This document shows, piece by piece, positions 6,312 to 7,944 of a stretch of DNA of 7,944 bases (the stretch's first letter is position 1; every line of letters starts with the position of its first letter). Origin of the DNA: Armatimonadota bacterium. Lineage in GTDB: Bacteria; Armatimonadota; Armatimonadia; Armatimonadales; Armatimonadaceae. The notes beneath the pieces are model-generated. The model did not search any database, was not told the origin of the DNA, and saw only the letters and a list, made by a program, of their open reading frames with translations. The position numbers were made by a program, and so were the translations under genes. The stretch spans positions 1 to 7,944 of the forward strand of contig JACMIS010000230.1 of assembly GCA_014381035.1 (NCBI GenBank), read 5' to 3'.

Positions 6312-7658
6312 TTACAACAGAAGTAGTGATGGAGTTTCCAGAATCTCCTTCAACCGTGCCAGAAACGCCGCCGCCGGTGCGCCATCGGTCGCCCGGTGAT
6401 CGAACGACAGGGAAAGGACCATCATCGGGCGGACCGCAGGCACTCCATTTCGCGCGACCACGGCGTCCGCGATGCCGCCGACTCCGAGGATGCCTACCTG
6501 CGGCGGCGCGATGATCGGGTTGAACCCTTCGATGCCATAGTTGCCGAGGTTTGAGACCGAAAAGGTGCCGCCTTGAATGTCGGCAGCGGTCAATGTGTTC
6601 GCACGCGCGCGCTTCGCAATATCGTCGCGGTTTGCGGCGATCTCGGCGAGACCTTTTCGGTGCGCGTCCCGGATCAGCGGCACAATCAAGCCGTCCTCGC
6701 CCAGACTGACCGCAAGCCCGATATGCACATCGTCGAAGTAGGTGATCGTGTCCCCTTCGATATGCGCGTTCATGTACGGGTGTTCGGTCAACGCCACGGC
6801 AACCGCTTTGACGATAACGTCGGTCGGCGACAGGCGTATCCCGGTCTTCTTTTCGATAGGCGGCAGGAGCGTTTTGCGTAGTTCCATCGCCGCGCCCATA
6901 TCCGCCGAAAGGTGCAACGTGACATGCGGGGCGCGTTGCACGGACTTCATGATGTTGTCGGCGACCCGTTTTCGCAGACCGGAAAGGGTGATAGTACGCT
7001 TGTTCGTCGCTGGTGGCTGGTGTTCGGCGGTTTGCGTCGCGGGCACGGTTTTCGTAGCAAGTACGTCGTCCGCGACGATACGACCACCGGAACCCGTACC
7101 GGAAACGCCGGAAAGATCAACCCCGGAGCCTTCCGCGACGGCGCGAGCGAGCGGCGATGCTTTCCGGTTTCGCTCTGCGGGGAGCATCGGAGCAGCTTCC
7201 TGCGCGTTCAGGAAAGACAGAACATCCTTCTCCTGGACGCGACCTTGCACACCGGTCCCCTTCCCGGCAAGGGCGGCGACGTTCACCCCTTTCTCGGTCG
7301 CCGTTCTACGGGCGCGAGGAGAGGTTGCGCCGGTTGCCCTCACCCCCACCGACTCCCCTCTCCCTTCCGAGGGAGAGGGGTTGGGGGTGAGGGCTCCTTC
7401 TTCCTCAAGCACCTCATCCAGTGTGGCGGAAACGATGATAACAGGAGCCTCGACGGCAACGAAGCTATCGGCGGGGACGAGGATCTGGCGGACGAAACCG
7501 GACTCGGGGGACTCGAAAAAAGTGGCGACTTTATCGGTTTCGATTTCGGCAAGGTTTTCACCGACCTGAACCGGGTCCCCTACTTTTTTCAGCCATTGGA
7601 TAATCCGCACTTCCTCAACGCTTTGACCAAGCACCGGCATCTTCAGAGTTTTCGCCAT
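6312..7658 (-). CDS. Dihydrolipoamide acyltransferase, E2 of a 2-oxo acid dehydrogenase complex
   Basis: Core enzyme that transfers an acyl group from a swinging lipoyl arm to CoA in a pyruvate, 2-oxoglutarate or branched-chain dehydrogenase complex in the cytoplasm. The 448-aa protein has a lipoyl domain (2-78, lipoyl-lysine Lys43 in ETDKVA), a linker, two E3-binding domains in tandem (about 112-150 and 166-201), a Pro/Ala/Thr linker, and the catalytic domain (about 218-448) with FSVSNLGNYG, IIAPPQVGILGVG and DHRATDG. His421 and Asp425 are the catalytic pair. Residues 89-108 come from an in-frame palindromic repeat. The start is ATG 7658, with AGGAG at 7673-7669 and MAKTLKMPVLGQSVEE as a classic opening; the frame runs open to 7835, but that extension is unlike E2. 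No E1 or E3 gene adjoins it in the window, so the substrate is not decided. An intrinsic terminator follows. Confidence 0.93.
   Translation of the reverse strand: MAKTLKMPVLGQSVEEVRIIQWLKKVGDPVQVGENLAEIETDKVATFFESPESGFVRQILVPADSFVAVEAPVIIVSATLDEVLEEEGALTPNPSPSEGRGESVGVRATGATSPRARRTATEKGVNVAALAGKGTGVQGRVQEKDVLSFLNAQEAAPMLPAERNRKASPLARAVAEGSGVDLSGVSGTGSGGRIVADDVLATKTVPATQTAEHQPPATNKRTITLSGLRKRVADNIMKSVQRAPHVTLHLSADMGAAMELRKTLLPPIEKKTGIRLSPTDVIVKAVAVALTEHPYMNAHIEGDTITYFDDVHIGLAVSLGEDGLIVPLIRDAHRKGLAEIAANRDDIAKRARANTLTAADIQGGTFSVSNLGNYGIEGFNPIIAPPQVGILGVGGIADAVVARNGVPAVRPMMVLSLSFDHRATDGAPAAAFLARLKEILETPSLLLL
7336..7394. repeat. Palindromic repeat element inserted in frame in the E2 gene
   Basis: The outer arms GCCCTCACCCCCA (7336-7348) and its exact complement (7382-7394) pair over 13 bp. 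The inner arms CCCCTCTCCCT (7355-7365) and 7370-7380 pair over 11 bp around a TCCG loop. A 6-nt to 1-nt bulge separates the stems. Such C-rich/G-rich hairpins are a known style of dispersed bacterial palindromic repeat, and in this reading direction they give LTPNPSPSEGRGE. Here the element reads through without a stop and adds about 20 residues (89-108) to the linker after the lipoyl domain. Only one copy is in this window, so dispersal is inferred from familiarity with the motif. Confidence 0.8.
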
Positions 7659-7707
7659 CGTAGTTTCGCTCCTGACAAACCTTTCGTTTATCTTCGTTTG
7701 TTTTCTA

Positions 7708-7737
7708 ATGATACGGTTTTCGGCAACTTGTGTACAA
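7708..7737 (-). promoter_or_regulatory. Weak candidate promoter for the E2 gene
   Basis: On the minus strand TTGTAC (7737-7732) and TATCAT (7713-7708) are 18 nt apart, about 50 nt before the E2 start. The -10 matches five of six consensus bases; the -35 matches only TTG. AT-rich sequence lies upstream. This is a plausible but unproven sigma-70 type promoter. Confidence 0.25.
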
Positions 7738-7775
7738 TATCCTGCGTCAAAGGTGGAAAAAATATTGCGAGGTAT

Positions 7776-7805
7776 CTGGACGATTCCCGGAAGCAATGAT
7801 ATATT
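7776..7805 (+). promoter_or_regulatory. Weak candidate promoter for tRNA-Pro
   Basis: TATATT at 7800-7805 is a good -10 match, with CTGGAC at 7776-7781 as a poor -35 with an 18-nt spacer. Transcription would start near 7812 and give a leader of about 34 nt before the tRNA. It is listed because the tRNA has no co-directional gene upstream of it in the window. Confidence 0.2.
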
Positions 7806-7845
7806 ACGAGTGCCGTCAGGCAATGTTTGGAGCACGGCTACTTGT

Positions 7846-7918
7846 CGGGGCGTGGCGCAGTTGGTAGCGTGCTTGTTTTGGGAACAAGAAGTCGCAGGTT
7901 CGAGTCCTGTCGCCCCGA
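7846..7918 (+). tRNA. tRNA-Pro (anticodon TGG)
   Basis: A complete 73-nt cloverleaf can be folded by eye. The acceptor stem CGGGGCG/CGCCCCG has 7 bp, the D arm GCGC/GCGT contains AGTTGGTA, and the anticodon stem CTTGT/ACAAG encloses the loop TTTGGGA with anticodon TGG, which reads CCN proline codons, chiefly CCA. The T arm GCAGG/CCTGT has loop TTCGAGT, and the discriminator base is A. The 3' CCA is not encoded (the next bases are TAA), so it must be added by CCA-adding enzyme. The first base pair is C1-G72, a bacterial tRNA-Pro trait. Confidence 0.96.
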
Positions 7919-7928
7919 TAATTGCATA

Positions 7929-7942
7929 GACAGTTCACTGTC
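7929..7942 (+). other. Short hairpin after the tRNA, possible terminator cut by window edge
   Basis: GACAG (7929-7933), loop TTCA and CTGTC (7938-7942) form a perfect 5-bp stem starting 11 nt after the tRNA. The window ends two bases later, so a following T-run cannot be seen. The stem is short and may be chance. Confidence 0.2.
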
Positions 7943-7944
7943 AC

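Noticed and set aside
7336..7394. Hairpin in the E2 gene as a terminator or CRISPR repeat
   Set aside because: It lies inside an intact reading frame, lacks a T-run after the stem on either strand, and occurs once here with no spacer pattern.
6742..7799. Two long plus-strand open frames (6742-7569 and 6912-7799) opposite the E2 gene
   Set aside because: The minus-strand E2 protein has clear domains end to end. The antisense readings are low-complexity Ser/Arg/Pro-rich translations without family features.
7659..7835. 59-residue N-terminal extension of the E2 frame
   Set aside because: E2 proteins begin at the lipoyl domain. ATG 7658 has AGGAG upstream and a classic MAKTLKMPVLG opening, while the extension is AT-richer and resembles a promoter region.
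1..7944. Defence island, phage, integron or other novel system
   Set aside because: All intergenic space over 100 nt was examined. No integrase, transposase, toxin-antitoxin pair, retron or direct-repeat array was found; the tRNA gene has no visible attachment-site duplication in the window.

Overview
This window reads as chromosome from a GC-rich, diderm (Gram-negative) bacterium. The evidence is a run of lipid A genes, an outer-membrane beta-barrel protein with a signal peptide and a C-terminal aromatic residue, and GTG/TTG starts. A palindromic repeat that reads LTPNPSPSEGRGE and a divergent LpxB would fit a lineage such as Armatimonadota. That placement is inference and needs a phylogeny.

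Positions 1-5375 (+ strand) hold a tightly packed lipid A operon that is cut at the left edge: fabZ, lpxA, lpxB, an MsbA-like ABC exporter and a DUF374-type acyltransferase. Gaps are 52, 28 and 7 nt, then a 4-nt ATGA overlap. FabZ makes acyl-ACPs and draws on the same 3-hydroxyacyl-ACP pool as LpxA. LpxA acylates UDP-GlcNAc, LpxB joins two monosaccharide precursors into the lipid A disaccharide, the exporter probably flips the product across the inner membrane, and the last gene probably acylates a lipid or lipid A precursor. No lpxK or waaA is present between or after these genes. LpxB carries an unusual insertion of about 60 residues.

Positions 5372-6202 (- strand) encode a small secreted outer-membrane beta-barrel protein of unknown function. 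It converges on the acyltransferase gene so closely that the two stop codons overlap in one TTAA. Its start lies 28 nt past a strong intrinsic terminator hairpin belonging to the next gene.

Positions 6312-7658 (- strand) encode the E2 acyltransferase of a 2-oxo acid dehydrogenase complex, with one lipoyl domain, two tandem E3-binding domains and the catalytic domain. A 59-bp imperfect palindrome sits in frame in the linker after the lipoyl domain and adds about 20 residues. No E1 or E3 gene is in view.

Positions 7659-7845 form a 187-nt divergent intergenic region, followed by a tRNA-Pro(TGG) gene at 7846-7918 and a small hairpin at the right edge.

I found no phage genes, transposase, CRISPR array or defence system. 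The content is mostly housekeeping. The most notable items are the palindrome inside the E2 gene, the tandem E3-binding domains, the LpxB insertion and the hairpin in front of the outer-membrane protein gene.
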